Numbered from the stretch's first letter, positions 11,554-24,304 are shown. The stretch: 64,000 nt of DNA from Epiperipatus broadwayi (GCA_028023455.1 JAQFVV010006221.1:10399011-10463010); one strand, 5' to 3'. Made by a program: numbers and translations. The notes: generated by a model not told the origin, from the sequence alone.

Positions 11554-12255
11554 ACAATATTTATTAATTAACATACATTTTATTTGTATTATTGATATGT
11601 ATAAACAAAATGCGCACACCAATTATAGATTATTAACTGTTGTAATGAATACAATTTTATGCAAATCAAATGTGTACACTTCAACACTGATTATTAACTA
11701 AAATTATGAATACAACTATTAATTAATGGTCAATATTAACAATTATAAAATTTCAGAAGTACTTTCAATTGTTTTTATAACCATTATTAAATGTTAAAAA
11801 TATAATTTTTTTGGCAGTTATTATCATAACATGAATTTTAATATTTGTGTTTTGCTCATGAATTTCTTATTTATATTTTAATAATTGCCTGCTTATTTTT
11901 TCTTTTATTAATACTTTTTTCCTATCATAAAACTTTTTTAATATTACCCAAATCAAAATTAATAATAAAATTACATTTTCTTAAGATCAAAGAAATCTGA
12001 AGCTATTATAACTTATATCATTACTTTTCTTTTTACTGTTGTCCTTTTAATTGTTTCTCAATATTGCATCTTAATTTCCTGATATATTAAGCATTGCAGT
12101 CACACACAGTTTGGTAAAATAATAGTACTTTTTTTATTTTTAGGTATTAAATTTTGCAAATTATTTGCCAATTTTTTATTATTACACAAAAAATAAAATG
12201 AAACCCCATACAACTCTCTGTATGTATTTTTAATAAATTTAGTTTGATCATTTAA
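11554..12255. other. AT-rich region, no gene seen
   Basis: AT-rich DNA with no frame or repeat family recognised. Confidence 0.4.
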
Positions 12256-12380
12256 AAGATAACCATTTTTTTCTTTTTCACATGTCATAGCATTGGCCAG
12301 GAGGTGAACCCACAACCATCTGTAACCAACTACTTGCTTGACCTCTTGGCTAACAACACTTGACAAGATAACCATTTTTT
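12256..12380 (-). mobile_element. tRNA-derived SINE (type 1) with 16-bp TSD
   Basis: The insert (12272-12364, minus strand) carries an A-box-like gttagccaagaggtcaagc and a B-box-like gtgggttcacctcc, then ggccaatgctatgaca and an A-rich tail. It is flanked by the 16-bp duplication aagataaccatttttt at 12256-12271 and 12365-12380. The same head occurs at 34645 and 49222. The layout suits a Ser/Leu tRNA-derived SINE. Confidence 0.8.
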
Positions 12381-13284
12381 AAACATTAATACTTGAGTTA
12401 AATTAATGTTATTTTTATTAAACTGACACATAGCATTACTAATTCATTTACTATCTTAATCAACATCAATTAGCTCTTGTGTAAAATTCATAATATTTTG
12501 TGATTTATCACATTTATGGCAACATATCTTATCATTTCAAAACAAAAGAAAAGGCTATTTTGTACTAAATTAACATTTTTGATAGGTGTACATAATTTTA
12601 TTTTGGTAATAGATTAATTAATAGTTTATAATAAATAAGTTATCAGATCTTATTATATGTAACTATTATATGTAAATGTAGCAATGCATTAAATTATAAA
12701 TTGTTAATTAATATATTACAAGAAACAGGCCGTATGTATTGTAAATCAAAAATGACTAATGTACATATGATGGCAAGTCTTAGAGTTTTTTGCTTAGTAA
12801 TAATAAGCTTTTTTTATTATGAAAATGATAAATTGTCAAAATTGGTTATGATAATAAATAAATTAGTAATGCTGTATTTTAATTTAAAGAAAATAACATT
12901 AATTTAGTAAAACAAAATATGAATGATTAAAATGAATATTAAGTATATTTTAAAAGTTGGAAAAGAATAAAAATCTTTATACTATTCTTCCATAAAATAA
13001 TAATCAGAAAATAATAATAAATTCTTTATAGCAACTATATAAATATCAATAATAATTTCACACATAAGCCTTTTTCAGCATCTAGTTTGGTGCCCTTTTC
13101 AAATGTTAATAATCTATTTAATGCAAATAAACTATATCAAACATAAAATCATCTAGTGTTCAATAATGGAATTAAAACAAGCAATAACAATATAAATTAT
13201 TAAAATAAATCAAAACCCTCATTTATAAATCCAGTAATTACAACATAATTGACTATATTCATCAACAATACCTTAAATAAATAT
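12381..13284. other. AT-rich region, no gene seen
   Basis: AT-rich DNA; the 68-codon frame near 12701 is low in complexity and unsupported. Nothing recognised. Confidence 0.4.
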
Positions 13285-13600
13285 TACATGCAATGTATGG
13301 GTAAGAGAACAAACAGGTGTTACTGACCTCATTGAAAAAATTAAAAGATTGAAGTGGAGTTGGGCTGGACATATTGCTAGAAAAGATGATAATAGATGGA
13401 CATTTGAAATTTTGAACTGGATTCCAAGAGATTGTATAAGACTGAGAAAGAGACCACATGTGAGATGGATGGATGAAATAAGAAAGTGTGCAGGGATGAT
13501 GTGGAGAAAAGAAGCTAAAGATAGGAAAAGATGGATTGAACTTGGAGAGACCTTCATCCTGCAGTGGATTGATAATGGCTGATGATGATATCATTTTATA
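13285..13600 (+). pseudogene. RTE-like LINE 3' end (C-terminus of endonuclease/RT)
   Basis: The frame from about 13291 reads NVWVREQTGVTDLIEKIKRL, then KWSWAGHIARKDDNRWT, a DEIRK block and a final LGETFILQW, the conserved C-terminus of animal endonuclease-reverse-transcriptase LINEs. It ends in TGA followed by a gatgatgat tail, typical of RTE-type 3' ends. The 5' boundary coincides with that of the inverted copy at 40405-40705. Confidence 0.85.
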
Positions 13601-13604
13601 TAAT

Positions 13605-14025
13605 TTTCCATTCATTTTTAATTAAGCAATTGTTAACTAAATTTATAAAAGTCTTGTAAATATTCATACTATTATTCAAATTATTTTTAATACAGTATAT
13701 TTCATATATTTGTCTTCTTTTTGGATTTTTGATGTAATTTAAAGCTTTAAGACTTTTTGTAGCATCTATTTTATGCCCATATTTTAAGTAATGAATGTAT
13801 AATGCAAATTAATAATAATGTAATTAATATAAAAGATGATAAATCTACATTATACACCCCTTACTTGAAATATAGCATAGAACAGATGCTACAAAAAGTT
13901 CTAAACCTTTAAATTACATCAAAGATCCAAAAAGAAGACAAATATGTGAAACATACTATATTAAAAATAATTTATTTACAAAACTTCTATAAATTTGTTT
14001 AACAATTGGTTAATTAAAAATATGT
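13605..14025. repeat. Fold-back palindrome with ~190-bp arms
   Basis: The left arm (about 13612-13805) and right arm (about 13850-14020) are near-complementary, for example tttgtcttctttttggattt against its inverse in the right arm. A spacer of about 45 bp separates them. No coding potential or hammerhead core. Confidence 0.75.
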
Positions 14026-14160
14026 AATATATAAAGAGCGTGCTAATAAAATAAATAAACTTGTTTAGAGCTATTAGCATGCTCTTTATATATTATATAT
14101 TACATATTGGTAATACAAGCTATATAGGTCATGTAACATATGACTGATTTTTACTAATAT
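14022..14160 (+). mobile_element. Family B terminal derivative (fold-back)
   Basis: The ends gagcgtgctaataa and attagcatgctc form a short palindrome, followed by the family B right-end sequence gtaatacaagctatatagg and a gtcatgtaacatatgact motif. The ribozyme-bearing middle is missing. Confidence 0.55.
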
Positions 14161-14834
14161 TTTAATTAAAAATGAATGTAAAATTATATAAAATGATATT
14201 TATATAATTGTATAAAATGATATGTGGTAGATAGGTTCCACAGAAAACTCGCATTAAAAAAATCACACAAAAATAGACTTAACTTATCTTGAAAAATGTG
14301 GGATATGTTCCATAATTTTTCAAAATTGCATAAAACCAAAGCAACAAGGTAAAATTACTTTAAAATTCACATAAAAAAAATAAGGAAATAAAGTATGACT
14401 AATAAAAAACTTCAAATATTTGAAAAAAAATTGATACAAGACAAACTTTTTTTACTTTTTTTATTAACTATTTAATTTTATTCAAAACAATATGTTTTTA
14501 TGTGTAATTTATTTTACATTTTTTCATACATATTTTAATCATTATCACTATTTGACAATATGCAGTTCATTTGTGAACTAGTAAGACATCAGATTCATCA
14601 CAAGAGGAAATACAATTAGTGCCAACTTCAGTCTTGTGCTGTGTTAATGGTTTTCTGTCAACAATGTAATATGTAATTAAACTTTGAGACAATGATTTTA
14701 CTAATTGTTTATGAAGCTCATGATATCCATATTGCTATGTCTACCTATTAGAGAATGCACTTTCCCAAGTGCAACTATATATGTATATAACACGCTTCTA
14801 CGAGTGTGTTAATAATGACTAACTGTTACATTTT

Positions 14835-15002
14835 TTTATACGCATATATACATGGAGAAACTTTTAGACAGAAAAAAGTTACAAATAAAAATATTTAAAA
14901 ACTTTTAAAGATACATTCTTTTTAAGTAGACATTAAAAGTTCTTAAATATTTTTACTTGTAACTTTTTCTGTCTAAAAGTTACTCCATGTATATATATAT
15001 GA
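14835..15002. repeat. Fold-back palindrome (about 70-bp arms)
   Basis: Left arm 14840-14905 (catatatacatggagaaact onward) is complementary to 14930-15002, with tttttaagtagacatt near the centre. Gene-free. Confidence 0.7.
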
Positions 15003-15730
15003 AAGAAAATATAAACATACACATACATAATATAGACATACAACTATTTAGCTCTCATTGCAATTTAGTTCATAATTCATGTCATTAACAATTAAAATGA
15101 TTTTCCAATTGATTAGAAAGTTGAAGACTTTCTTGAATCATTTTTGCTATGAAATGAATAGGTTCCATTTCTGTTTTATTATCTTTTGTTAAAGCTTCTA
15201 CAGTATCTAAATTTATTGCCAAACCTTTTTTCCAACAGGCATTTAAAGTATGTAAAATTTAATGCATGTATATAAAAAAGGAAAATCCCGATTTTAAGTG
15301 AAATATGAACTTCTTTATCATATAAAAAAAAACCACATATTAAGAAGAAACATGAACCTCATAACTTCAAAATTGCATTTAAAAAATCTCCACAAAAGAG
15401 ACTTTGGTGTGTATATATATATAATTATATAAAAAATGAATGTAATATTTATTTAATGTATTATTATGATATAGTCAATTATTTTGTAATTACTGAATTT
15501 ATTATAAGGATTTTGATTTATTTTAATGATTTATATTTTTATTGCTTGTTTTAATTTCATTATTGAACACTAGATGGTTTTATGTCTGAAATAATTCATT
15601 AACATTAAATAGATTATTAACATTTGAAAAGGACGTCAAACCAGGTATTTAAAGGCTTTTTATGTAATGTGTAAAATTATTGATATTTATATAACTGTTA
15701 TAATGAATTTATTAATATTTTCTGATTAAA
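15003..15730. other. AT-rich region, no gene seen
   Basis: No coding or repeat-family signal was recognised. Short A-rich stretches only. Confidence 0.4.
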
Positions 15731-15731
15731 C

Positions 15732-16255
15732 CACTAAACATCACATGATTACCATCTCTTATGCTAACACATAATTGTTATTAAACAGCAAAATTCTCCA
15801 TACAGTTGAGAGTTTTGCCTGTTTAATAACAGTTATCTGCTAGTATAAGAGATGGTGATCATGTGATGTTTTGTGGTTCAACACCAATCCTGCATAATAG
15901 CATAGTGGTGGCTATGGTTGTTAAAAAGCCAAAGACACCAAAATGTATGGGTGCTGAACTGAGTTCAGACCCATATGAATATATAAGCTATTGAGCTTAG
16001 ATTGAAAATATTGTTTTCAATTTCATTCTCATAAGTAGAGATAAAAGGTGGCTGTTGGAGGGTTGCATTAGATCCTAAGGTCTAGGTGCAGTGCTCTCGG
16101 ATCCAAGGCTCCTCACTGACGAAGGCCACAAGCCAGAAACTATTCTGGGAATATTGGATGAAGATGGGGCTTTTATGCACAAGCCTTCTGGCATCCATTG
16201 ATTACATTAGTTGGCACAGGATGGCACTACTGTATGGAGAGTGTTGCCTATTTAT
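15732..16255 (+). mobile_element. Family A HHR element with inverted head
   Basis: The locus opens with a head-to-head inverted pair (15732-15807 against 15808-15880; accactaaacatcacatg against its inverse). It continues through the conserved family A body (ctgaactgagttcagaccca, agataaaaggtggctgttgg), the ribozyme at 16110, and the cttctggcatccattgatta segment. No protein is encoded. Confidence 0.75.
16110..16151 (+). ncRNA. Hammerhead-like core, family A (decayed)
   Basis: Core CTGACGA, stem II GGC/GCC, and GAAA are present, but the cleavage triplet reads TTC where intact copies have GTC. The CpG in CTGACGA may be the ancestral form of the CTGATGA and CTGACAA variants in sister copies. Confidence 0.55.
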
Positions 16256-16479
16256 TTTCTGATTATTATATTTTAAAAGATCAAGTTAAATTTATTAAAC
16301 ATACATATGCCAAGCTATCTAAAGATTTACGATAATAGTATTTTAAGTGGTAGTATTTTGGATTATTTCCATCATCTATCATTAAAAGTTGAATGTCTGA
16401 AAAATTTTAAACTTTATTTAAACTTTTCCAAATACAGACAACTGATAGTAATCACACACAAGTTAATAGATAACACAAG

Positions 16480-16750
16480 TTAATAGACATCAGAGATTAG
16501 TAGATTATTAGTTTTAAGTAGTATTATTCCCCACTCTTTTTCTGGTGAATCTAATGGTGTTAAAACTTCTATGCTAGTGTTGTAACTAGTCAGGCCAGCA
16601 ACATCTAAGGAAGAATGGAGACTACTACCTCTCAAAACATATATGTTGTTTACTAACTTGTGGTTTATTACTAATAGTTGTTTGTATTTAGAAAAGTTTA
16701 AATTAAATTTAAAAATTTTAGACATGATAGGTGATGGAAATAATTCAACA
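16480..16750 (+). mobile_element. SINE type 2, 5'-worn copy
   Basis: It shares the body gtaactagtcaggccagcaac, the ctctcaaaacatatatg block and the tail (ttagaaaagtttaaatt, gatggaaataattcaacata) with copies at 32523 and 63290. The tRNA-like head is barely recognisable. Confidence 0.55.
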
Positions 16751-17047
16751 TATTTGTTATATGCTTTATTTTATATTCTACCTAAATTAATAGATTGATG
16801 AATAACTTGAAAATTGTTATATCTAACATTGGGCATAAAATGAAGTATGAATAAAATACTTCATAAATTGAGAAATCAAGATGTAATATTAAAAAAGTCA
16901 TTAAAAGAACATCAAATTTTTTTGATCATGAAAGAATATGTAATTTTATTTCAAATTTTGTTCTTAATAATTTTAATATTCTTCATATATATATATATTA
17001 TATAGAGCTCACAAATAAGCTCTTAACAAGCTTTGCAGAATAGTCCC

Positions 17048-17089
17048 AATCCCAGACCGGTTTCTGCTACTGGCTTTTTCAGTGAGGTG
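17048..17089 (-). ncRNA. Hammerhead-like core, family B (G8 lost)
   Basis: Minus strand: CACCTCA, CTGAAAA, stem II GC/GC, GAAA, 2-bp stem III around CG, GTC, then TGGGAT. Cleavage triplet and GAAA are canonical but the catalytic G8 is A. Confidence 0.55.
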
Positions 17090-17122
17090 CTAGGATATTC
17101 AAGCATTGTTTCAATATGCTAG

Positions 17123-17160
17123 CACCTCACTGATGAAGCCAGTAGAAACCGATCTGGGGT
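17123..17160 (+). ncRNA. Hammerhead-like core, family B
   Basis: CACCTCA, CTGATGA, a shortened stem II, GAAA, then CCGATC and TGGGGT. The core is intact, but the stem II loop has lost bases and G16.2 is A. Stem I (CACCTCA/TGGGGT) pairs well. Confidence 0.55.
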
Positions 17161-17294
17161 TGGGATATTTTGCAGAGCTTGTTAAGAGCTTATTTGTGAG
17201 CTCTATATATAACATTTGTAATACAAGCTTGTTAAATTAGATCATGTGACATATGATTTGATTTCTTTGCAATATATATAATAAAAGTAAAATT

Positions 17295-18480
17295 GAGAAG
17301 GCAATTATTATGAACAGAAAAGAGACAGTTTTAATTAATAAAAAAATGCAAATATGATGAATCTTGGGATATTATATGATGTCATTTACTTTTTGGAAAG
17401 TCATATTTTTAACAGTTGATAATAATTATGAAAATAATGGAAAGTACTTTTGAAATTTTATAATCGTTAATATTGGCCATATTTACTGTTAATATATATA
17501 TATATATTATTTTCTTGTGCATGCAAAATTAAATCCCATTTAATTTCAAAAGTTAGCATCCATAGACGTTTATATTTATGATGGGAACATATTATGGCTA
17601 ATGTATTGATTATAAAAAGATTTGCACAAGACTACAGCATTAACATTGAAGGATACTGTGATGAATATCCCTATTAACTTCTGCTAAATGGTATAATCAT
17701 TTAAGATTATATGTAAAATAAACATATATATATATATGTTTTTTAAAAAATTAATATTTAAAAAATAAAATAAAAAACTTTCATATTAATTAAGTATTTA
17801 TTAATATGAGTTCCTTTGCAAATTACTTGATTAAATCACAAAAGAATCACATCAAGGTATAAAACTAACTACAACTAATTTCTACAGTGCCTTGATCCAA
17901 ATTTAGCAACCAATTATTGATTAAAAGTATTATTTGAAGCATAAAAATTTTACTATGTAAATAATTTATAAATCATTGTTCAAAGTGCTATCAACTAAAT
18001 AGAATTATGAAAAGTAAAAACCAATGAATTTTAGTCTTAAAAATGAGTAAATAGTACATGTAATTTATTGGTCTTCTGATTTAAATTATACTCATGAATA
18101 GACTTCAAATTATAAAATATATTATAATCATAATTACTGTGCAAATATACATTCATATCAAATAAGATATGGTTAAGTAATATAAACTAGATCTGTTACA
18201 ATTAGTATATACATAAATGATTTTTTAAGCATTCTGTGGTTCAGAATTTTATTTAGCATTCCTTTATCAATATTAATAATGCTATCTTTGCATTAAAAGC
18301 AATGATTCATTCCATTTACACTTCTTCAGAATCATTTATTATAAAATTGACTAATCTACAAATGCTAAATGATGTATCAAAACAAAACATCAAATGATTT
18401 TCTTTGCTTATCTTCAATATCTGCATTAAGAGAAACAACTCAACCTTTATTACACTCCAAAGCCAACTATTTCAAGTTTG
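17295..18480. other. AT-rich region, no gene seen
   Basis: AT-rich DNA with TA microsatellites (near 17495 and 17725). No coding or repeat-family signal recognised. Confidence 0.4.
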
Positions 18481-18484
18481 AAAC

Positions 18485-18975
18485 CACTAAAATCATATGA
18501 TTACCATTGTTTTTGTTTACACAGAGTCAAATCATGTGATGTTTAATGGTTTAATACCAATTCTGTCCAATAAAATTATGATGACTATGGCTATTAAAGA
18601 ACCAAAGACACTAAAAAGTATAGATGCTGAACTGAGTTCAGATCTATATGACTATACAAAGTAATGAGCTTGAATTAAAAACATTATTGTGCTTTATGGA
18701 CTCAAAGCTTTATAGTTACCTAATAAGATAAAAGGTGGCTGTTGGAGAGTTGCATTAGATTCTAAGATCTAGGTTCAATACTCTCAGATCCAGGTCGCCT
18801 CACTGATAAAAGCCACAAGCTAGAAACTAATCTAGGAATATTGAATGACTAGGCACTATATATGGGTTTTATGCACAAACCTTTCTGAATCCATTGATTA
18901 CTATGGCTTGCACTAAGTGGTGCTACTGTATGAAGAGTTTTGCCTCTGTATATTTCAAGTTTGCATAATGTAATT
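18485..18975 (+). mobile_element. Family A HHR element, old copy
   Basis: Nearly full-length family A body: accactaaaatcatatgatt, ctgaactgagttcagatcta, gataaaaggtggctgttgga, ribozyme, ccattgattactatggcttg. Many substitutions show it is older than the copies at 39 and 43 kb. Confidence 0.75.
18797..18837 (+). ncRNA. Hammerhead-like core, family A (decayed)
   Basis: CCTCA, CTGATAA (G8 to A), stem II region, GAAA, then CTAATC. Both G8 and G16.2 have changed, so it should be inactive. Confidence 0.5.
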
Positions 18976-19324
18976 AAGTGAATTTCTGCTCTTAATATAA
19001 GTACTGAATATAACTAAAAATCATGTGATGCTTAGTTTGATATATACTGCTTTGCCAAAAGATTAAAAATTTCTGTAGTTAGCATAAAATTGATTTCACT
19101 AAATTATATAGTTTCTAGTTTAGTGTTCAGGCTTATATAAGTACCCAATCAATTTAATATGGATTTAAAACAGTAGACAATTTCTAAATCTGAAGCTATT
19201 AGTTTAAATAATATTAAAAAAATAAAAATGACTGCCATATGATTAGAAATAAATTTAATAATTTTTGTTGAAAAAAACCAATAGCTAAAAAATATTCTAA
19301 TGACTGAATATAATTTTATTAGCA

Positions 19325-19575
19325 AGTGTGTAAAACATCACATGGCCACCAATTTTTATGCTTACACATTCTCTTAAAACAATAGCAACTTTCTCCAAAC
19401 AGTGCAAGCCACAGTTATTATTGATTGCTAGAAGTTCCTCACTGATGAAGGTCACAAGCTAGAAACTAGTCTGGGAATATTGAATGAAAAGATCCCAAGA
19501 TGAAAATTTTGATGCACAAATCTTCTAGCATCCATTGATGACTATATCTTGGTGTTGGTTGAATAAATTTGCTAC
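19325..19575 (+). mobile_element. Family A HHR element, internally deleted
   Basis: The head (aaaacatcacatggccacca) is joined to the ribozyme region and the tctagcatccattgatgact tail, with most of the middle missing. Confidence 0.65.
19435..19477 (+). ncRNA. Hammerhead ribozyme core, family A
   Basis: CCTCA, CTGATGA, stem II with wobble pairs (GGT/GCT), GAAA, stem III AC/GT around TA, GTC, TGGGAA. All catalytic positions are intact; stems I and II are weakened by point changes. Confidence 0.65.
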
Positions 19576-19949
19576 TGTTTAATCTTTGTTAATTACTTAT
19601 GCTAATAGTAGATCGCTTTATAATTATTGTTTCTAATGCAGATATTAAAGATAAGCAATCAAAACATATGATATTGTATTTGTAATGTACTATGTCTATC
19701 AATATATAGATATCTAAGAATTAAGGCAAACACATTGTATTATTATTATTATTATTCAAATGTGATATTTAGTCTATTGAAGATCATAAAACTATCAATT
19801 TTAAAAATAGAACATGAAAATAATTGTACTAATTGCCTTTGAATGAAAATGGAAATTGAGAAATAATCTGAAATTTTTTAATTATTCCAATTTGTTGTTA
19901 CATCACTTTTTAACGTGGACTAACTGAAATACAGGGTTATTATATACCT

Positions 19950-20115
19950 GTGTCAATATATGTAATATATAGGATATATGAGCACAGACTTTCACATGAC
20001 CCACCACTCCCCCGACATATATGTGTTAATGTGTATCAGAGTTATGAGGTAGAGTGGAGAGTGGTAGGTCATGTGAAAGTCTGTGCTTATATATCCTATA
20101 TATTACATATATTAA
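19950..20115. repeat. Fold-back palindrome related to the family D tail
   Basis: Arms of about 60 bp (left 19956-20015, right 20055-20110) share cacagactttcacatgaccc with the tRNA-like segment at 27180. No hammerhead core. The centre has a short higher-GC spacer. Confidence 0.65.
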
Positions 20116-20119
20116 CTTC

Positions 20120-22025
20120 GACTGTAACTCGATGAACAAAAGAGACACGTGTTACGCAATATTCAAAAAATGGCAAACGTAATTTGCATACACTTTGCAT
20201 TTCACAGCAACAATCTTCCTTCGCAATTCATTCAGCACACAGCTTTGATAATGAAGATCTTCCTTCATAAGTACTAAGCTAATAAACTCAATATCCATTT
20301 GATTTATTTATTGTATTTCATTTATTTGTTTACTTTACATTCGTAATTTTATTTGTGTGAAATATATATCGCATTTGTATTACTTATTAGAAATACAGAC
20401 ACAAAGCTATTATTTATTAATTATACTCCTATTGTAAACATAGAGATATCCTTGAATGATATTATATCTCCTGAGTTACAGAAATTTTTTTTCTTTCTAT
20501 TTTGTAATGTTAAACAGTTAAAGAATTTGATCTTCACATAACACTAATTTGCAATTGATTATTTGAACTTCTTTTATGTTAGTCATGATTTATAATTATG
20601 CTGTAATTTAGAATATAATTATTATAAAATCAATTATTATTAACTTTTATCTGTGTTAAAAAAAATCCATACATAAACGCTGCCTACAAAAGTATAAGAA
20701 AATTTAAATGTAATAAGAAAAAAATTGATGAAATTAAAATAAAAAATATAAGCTTTTAATATAATATATATATAAACTGAAAAATCTATATTAAAATAAA
20801 TGATAACTTACCATAGGTTAGAAAAAAAATATGAAAAAACAATTGGTTTTAAATGTAGAATGTGTCGTTTATTATGAAGGAACTAAGTTTAATAATTCAA
20901 TGTACAGAAAAATATCAAATGAAGACGATTCATATTTATGCTTCAAAAAAATTAAGATGAAAGCAACTTTTAATTATTATTTTTTGCTTGTTTTGAACAT
21001 ATTAAACAACATTTTATTAGTCTTAAAAGGTATTTTAATAATAGAATTGGAAGAGTTTGAAAGCTGAAAAGCTTAGGTGATACATTTTTGTATATGGAGA
21101 TAAAAATAGAAGATAGCCTTGTGAAATTGGAAAAGATAAAGGAATAAATTATAGACTTTTATATTAAGGTCCATAATGGTATTGTATTTATATGTTGGAC
21201 TAGTTTCATCAACTTATTAGAATTATAAATGTTTTTTTTTTTTTAAATTCAAATTTTATTTGTTCTTTTGTAAATACATTTAACTATTCATAAAACACAC
21301 AGATTATTATAAAACTCAACATTTCAAATGGTATTCTTCTCCTCTTTTTTCAAATGTTATTGGTCGGAACAATATGCACACATTTGCCATTGATACGTGA
21401 GTGGCTTCTTTAACTAGTTTATTTTAATTGTTAGTTTCTGACTAATATTCTTATGTTTCCCCAATTGAACACATACACACACATATAATGGTACATTCAT
21501 AATCCAATACTTTAAATACATCTATATCTGTTTTTATCTTTTATGTTCTCTTACTAATTTTTAGTGGGATAATTAGTTTCACCAAAAATGATTAAAAGAA
21601 CACAAAATAATGATAAAAGAGAAAAAAATACACATGTGTACCTAGTGTGATTATCAATTATGATTGAAAGTCACTCATTTATCTTACTCTTAAAAAAAAA
21701 AATAAGACAAATTTCATAGATCAGTACATAATTTTTTTTTACTATATACTGTCTTTGCAAAATAACTTAGTTGACTAGAGCGCCATCTTATATCAGTATT
21801 CATGAATTGAAACATTACTCATGCATTTTCTATAATAGACTGTCCAATGATTAGGACAATCAATATCTAAAAAAAATAAAATAATAATAGTATTCAAAAT
21901 GTTGCATTCTATGTTAACCACAGTGTGAAAGAGGATAAATAAAACCATTGGAGACTGATGATTTATTTATTAATATTCTTAGGAGAATATATGAACAAAA
22001 TAGATATCAAGTGAAGATAGATTAG
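20120..22025. other. AT-rich region, no gene seen
   Basis: Open frames at 20353 and 20831 are Lys/Asn/Ile-rich with no motif. A GTGAGT donor-like site at about 21398 lacks a convincing exon before it. Confidence 0.35.
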
Positions 22026-22029
22026 GAAT

Positions 22030-22800
22030 TTGTCCTTAGAACTTGTTCATGATTTATATTAATATAGTTTGAAAGGAGTGGATAAAGAAATATCAAAAAA
22101 TGTCATAAGCATAGATATTTATAAAATTTGTTATTTGTAGATGACCAGATGATTACTACACATGATCTGGAAGATATTGAAGATTTTATGAGAAAGCTTA
22201 TGAATGAATATATCAGATAGCGATTATGTGTTAATTTCAGAAAGACAGAATACTAGGCAATGGATGGAAATAACACATTGATCACTGATATAAAAGACTC
22301 ATGAAAGTAAATTCCAATATTAAGGATTAGTTTTAAGAAATGTTAAACTGAGATAGGGTAATAGGAATGTTTAAACTCAGTTGCATAGAATAACATATTG
22401 ATGAAAACAAAAAAAATTATATATAACACATTACAAAGTGTATTATTATAAAGGACAGAGATGTGAACAATAATAAAAGAAAATAGAAATGGATTATGGG
22501 GAATCAATGAGAAGATTGAAAGTGGAGAAAAAGATAAATAAAGAGATCAGAAAAATACTGAGATGGGAAAAATGTGATAACACTCAATAAACAAGAAGAA
22601 TAAAATAATATGGATATGTTAAATAAATGAATAAGAAGAAATACAAGGAATTTATGACTAACTGAAATAAACAAAAAAACGGTGGAAGAAAAACGGATAG
22701 GCAGCACAGGAACAAGCGATCGGTCAGATACTGATGGATGTTGTGGATAGAGACATAAAAAAATGTGAGTGTTTTGGATGATTATGTACTGAAAAAAAAG
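22030..22800 (+). pseudogene. LINE reverse transcriptase remnant
   Basis: Around 22136 the plus strand reads FVDDQMITTHDLEDIEDFM, a variant of the reverse transcriptase F/YxDD catalytic box with its downstream helix, followed by CVNFRKTEY and MDGNNTLITD. Stops interrupt every few dozen codons to about 22790. An old, inactive non-LTR fragment. Confidence 0.65.
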
Positions 22801-22804
22801 TTAT

Positions 22805-23790
22805 TACTAATAGTTAAAAGTAGTTGGAAAAGTATAAATAAAGTTGTATATATTTAAGCATTGTTTTTTTTTTTTTTATTAACTGAATTTATGCATATTC
22901 TTAATAAATTAATTGCAATGATTAATAAAAGATTAGGAAAATAAAATATATAAATTAATGAAAACTAAATAGATATCGTTTATTAAGATAGATCATATTA
23001 ATAGTTAATAAACATAATATTGTTTCCAAAAAAATTGTTAGAACTTATAAATTATTTTAAATTATGAAGATATCAATGTAATTCAGGCTTGAATGGGATT
23101 AACATTACGGGGGGGGGGGGGTAATAATTCAACAATAATGTTTCTACCCATACAAGATAATATATGCAAAAAAAGAGAAGAATATGAAATTAATTTGTAA
23201 AAATGTCCATTAAGAAAGTGAATATTCAGAAACTTCGTAAATTAGGCAAAAATGGTTAATAATTATCTAATGCAAATAGTTTACATTATAAAAAAATATT
23301 TCAGTATTATATAAAAAGGATATCTTTATTGTGAAATATAGAATCGACATTATAAACTGTAAAAAAAATTATATATAAAACTAACTGATAATATGAATAT
23401 GATGGCAACAACCCAACATAATTTTAAATCCGACACATTTTAAATGAAGAGATGAAATATATAAACGAGTCTATGAAAAATAACAGAGGTTCTGGAAAAT
23501 AATGGAATCGTTATACATAATTAAAAAACTATGTGAATAAATAAAGAAATTAACAAAGCTATATGCACAATATTTAAATAATAGGACTATCTGAAAAGAC
23601 TAAATTACTGCAATAATGATATTTAAGAAAAATAGTACATTAGAAATCAGTTCTACCTAAAATTAATAAAATATTTATACAGATCTTCAGTTTTAAGCCA
23701 ACCAATAGAACAAACCAGATTTTAAAATAATTGTAACAGCACAGAAAGAAACAATAAATGACTTTCCTATATGAATTAATGTCTAGATTA
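22805..23790. other. AT-rich region with a G12 tract
   Basis: Low-complexity AT-rich DNA with a run of about 12 G near 23109. No gene or repeat family recognised. Confidence 0.4.
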
Positions 23791-24300
23791 CACAAAAAAG
23801 TATATTAATAATTTTATTAGTCATTCATTAGACTAGAGATTATCCATTTAAATAATAATATTTCTGTAGTGTAGTTTTCATTACACAACTCTCATGCAAG
23901 ATAGTGACTGTTTTCTATCTGCTTTTAACACCTTGCAGAGGGGTGTAATCATAAACATATGCTCAAAGACATGGAAAAAGATGTATAATCCCCAATATGC
24001 ACATAATTGACCCAGATCATATTCTTTTACACATATCTTTATCATTGTTCAGTATATGTAAATAGGGAATTACTATGATAATGTCAAAATTACTACCCTC
24101 ACAACTTTGACACAAAACACTTGATGGAAGTATATTAAAAACTATTATTAGGCATTCATTAGACTGAAATTATTCATTTAATGAAGAATATTTCTGTAGT
24201 ACAATTTTCATTATATCACTCTCAGGTAAGGTAGAGGTTATCTGCTTTGGTGTAGTGAAAATTACACTACAGAAACCTTATTAATTGAAAGAGTGCACAA
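23790..24300. repeat. Direct repeat pair about 340 bp apart, family D-related
   Basis: The segment 23800-23925 (gtcattcattagactagaga, tttctgtagtgtagttttca) recurs at about 24140-24255. Between them, ataatccccaatatgcacat recalls family D with its ribozyme deleted. A small palindrome lies near 24248-24275. Confidence 0.5.
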
Positions 24301-24304
24301 TACT

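Larger units (their letters stand above)
16990..17290 (+). mobile_element. Family B HHR element, near-perfect fold-back
   Basis: A palindrome of about 200 bp (gagctcacaaataagctctt at 17008 to its complement at about 17206) holds an inverted pair of hammerhead cores. It is followed by the family B right end (aatacaagcttgttaaatta, gatcatgtgacatatgattt). The flanks are TA-rich, so no TSD can be assigned. Confidence 0.7.

Noticed and set aside
13262-13615. Antisense frames of 117 and 94 residues
   Set aside because: Shadows of the LINE C-terminal coding region on the plus strand.
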